A DNA stretch of 64,000 nt from Roseateles asaccharophilus. GTDB lineage: Bacteria; Pseudomonadota; Gammaproteobacteria; Burkholderiales; Burkholderiaceae_C. Every line of letters starts with the position of its first letter. The stretch's first letter is position 1. Below the pieces are notes generated by a model, which was not told the DNA's origin, ran no database searches, and worked only from the letters and a program-made list of their open reading frames with translations. Shown here in pieces: positions 63,666-64,000 of the stretch. The stretch spans positions 930,001 through 994,000 of the forward strand of contig NZ_SNXE01000001.1 in assembly GCF_004362405.1 (NCBI RefSeq). Reading direction: 5' to 3'. A program made the translations under genes and the position numbers.

Positions 63666-64000
63666 ATGAGCAAGACCTGGCCCGATACCCGCCTGCTGGA
63701 ACTCTTGGGCATCGAGCTGCCCATCGTGCAGGCGCCCATGGCCGGTCCGACGCTTCACGAGATGGTGATCGCGGTGAGCGAGGCCGGCGGCCTGGGCTCT
63801 CTGCCTTGCGCCCTGCTCACGCCCCAGGCCCAGCGCCGCGAGCTGGACCTGATCCGCGCCGCCACCGCCCGGCCCATCAACCTCAACTTCTTCTGCCATC
63901 AGAACCCCGCGCCCGACGCGGCGCGCGAGGCGGCATGGCGCGAGCGCCTGCGTCCCTACTATCTGGAACTGGGCCTGGACCCCGCCATGCCCCTGCCCGC
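63666..64000 (+). CDS. Nitronate monooxygenase (2-nitropropane dioxygenase family), partial
   Basis: The first 111 codons of an FMN-dependent TIM-barrel enzyme; the rest lies beyond the right edge. LLELLGIELPIVQAPMAGPT contains the canonical NMO opening with the FMN-binding QAPMA(G). The segments VSEAGGLGSLPCALLTPQAQ and RPINLNFFCHQNP follow the family, in which nitronates such as propionate-3-nitronate are oxidised. The ATG at 63666 lies 13 bp after the AEC transporter stop. Confidence 0.93.
   Translation, partial: MSKTWPDTRLLELLGIELPIVQAPMAGPTLHEMVIAVSEAGGLGSLPCALLTPQAQRRELDLIRAATARPINLNFFCHQNPAPDAAREAAWRERLRPYYLELGLDPAMPLP

Overview
The window is a high-GC chromosomal segment of a Gram-negative betaproteobacterium. 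It fits Burkholderiales, and most probably the Roseateles/Paucibacter/Kinneretia neighbourhood. That placement rests on protein style, gene neighbourhoods such as glnE/yhdP/nitrilase and birA/SPOR-like, and the presence of both PEP-CTERM and GlyGly-CTERM sorting tails. It is an inference, not a computed result. Most of the window is core chromosome, with one large accessory locus: a complete type I-C CRISPR-Cas system at about 22.7-35.9 kb.

Layout. 0-12 kb: a partial DUF898 membrane protein, a glutathione S-transferase, a LuxR-type regulator with a degenerate receiver, an EamA exporter, a rhombosortase, glnE, and divergently yhdP, a nitrilase-family amidase and a small lipoprotein. 12-16.5 kb: the methionine importer metNIQ with its terminator, then a DUF418 membrane protein with its TetR regulator and a palindromic operator. 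16.6-22.5 kb: a small membrane protein, an SpmA/SpmB-like nucleoside-recognition protein, a PEP-CTERM 5'-nucleotidase relative, a degenerate polyprenyl-synthase-like protein, cutA and a lipoprotein cytochrome c.

22.7-35.9 kb: a 56-repeat CRISPR array whose leader lies next to cas2, and a leftward cas operon (cas3-cas5-cas8c-cas7 / cas4-cas1-cas2). A type II toxin-antitoxin pair on the opposite strand splits this operon between cas7 and cas4. Base composition changes at the same point: the interference genes are visibly less GC-rich than the adaptation genes. cas8c carries a strong internal ribosome binding site and ATG that should make the small subunit Cas11c. Two spacers are present twice, one exactly and one with a different length. 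The promoter region holds a palindrome and a hairpin over the cas3 ribosome binding site.

35.9-64 kb: a UbiH-type hydroxylase, a large lipoprotein, a Tat-exported PhoD-like phosphatase and an aldo/keto reductase. Then comes a signalling block with a two-component-propeller diguanylate cyclase, MurU-like nucleotidyltransferase, PAS histidine kinase, receiver protein and HD-GYP-type regulator. This is followed by a hemerythrin protein, transketolase and GAPDH, a subtilisin-like protease with a GlyGly-CTERM tail (a predicted rhombosortase substrate), a SPOR-like protein, birA, a SET-domain protein, topB, a histidine kinase, an AEC transporter and the start of a nitronate monooxygenase. A 33-bp perfectly alternating purine-pyrimidine tract sits in the topB upstream region. 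No tRNA, rRNA, insertion sequence or prophage was recognised.
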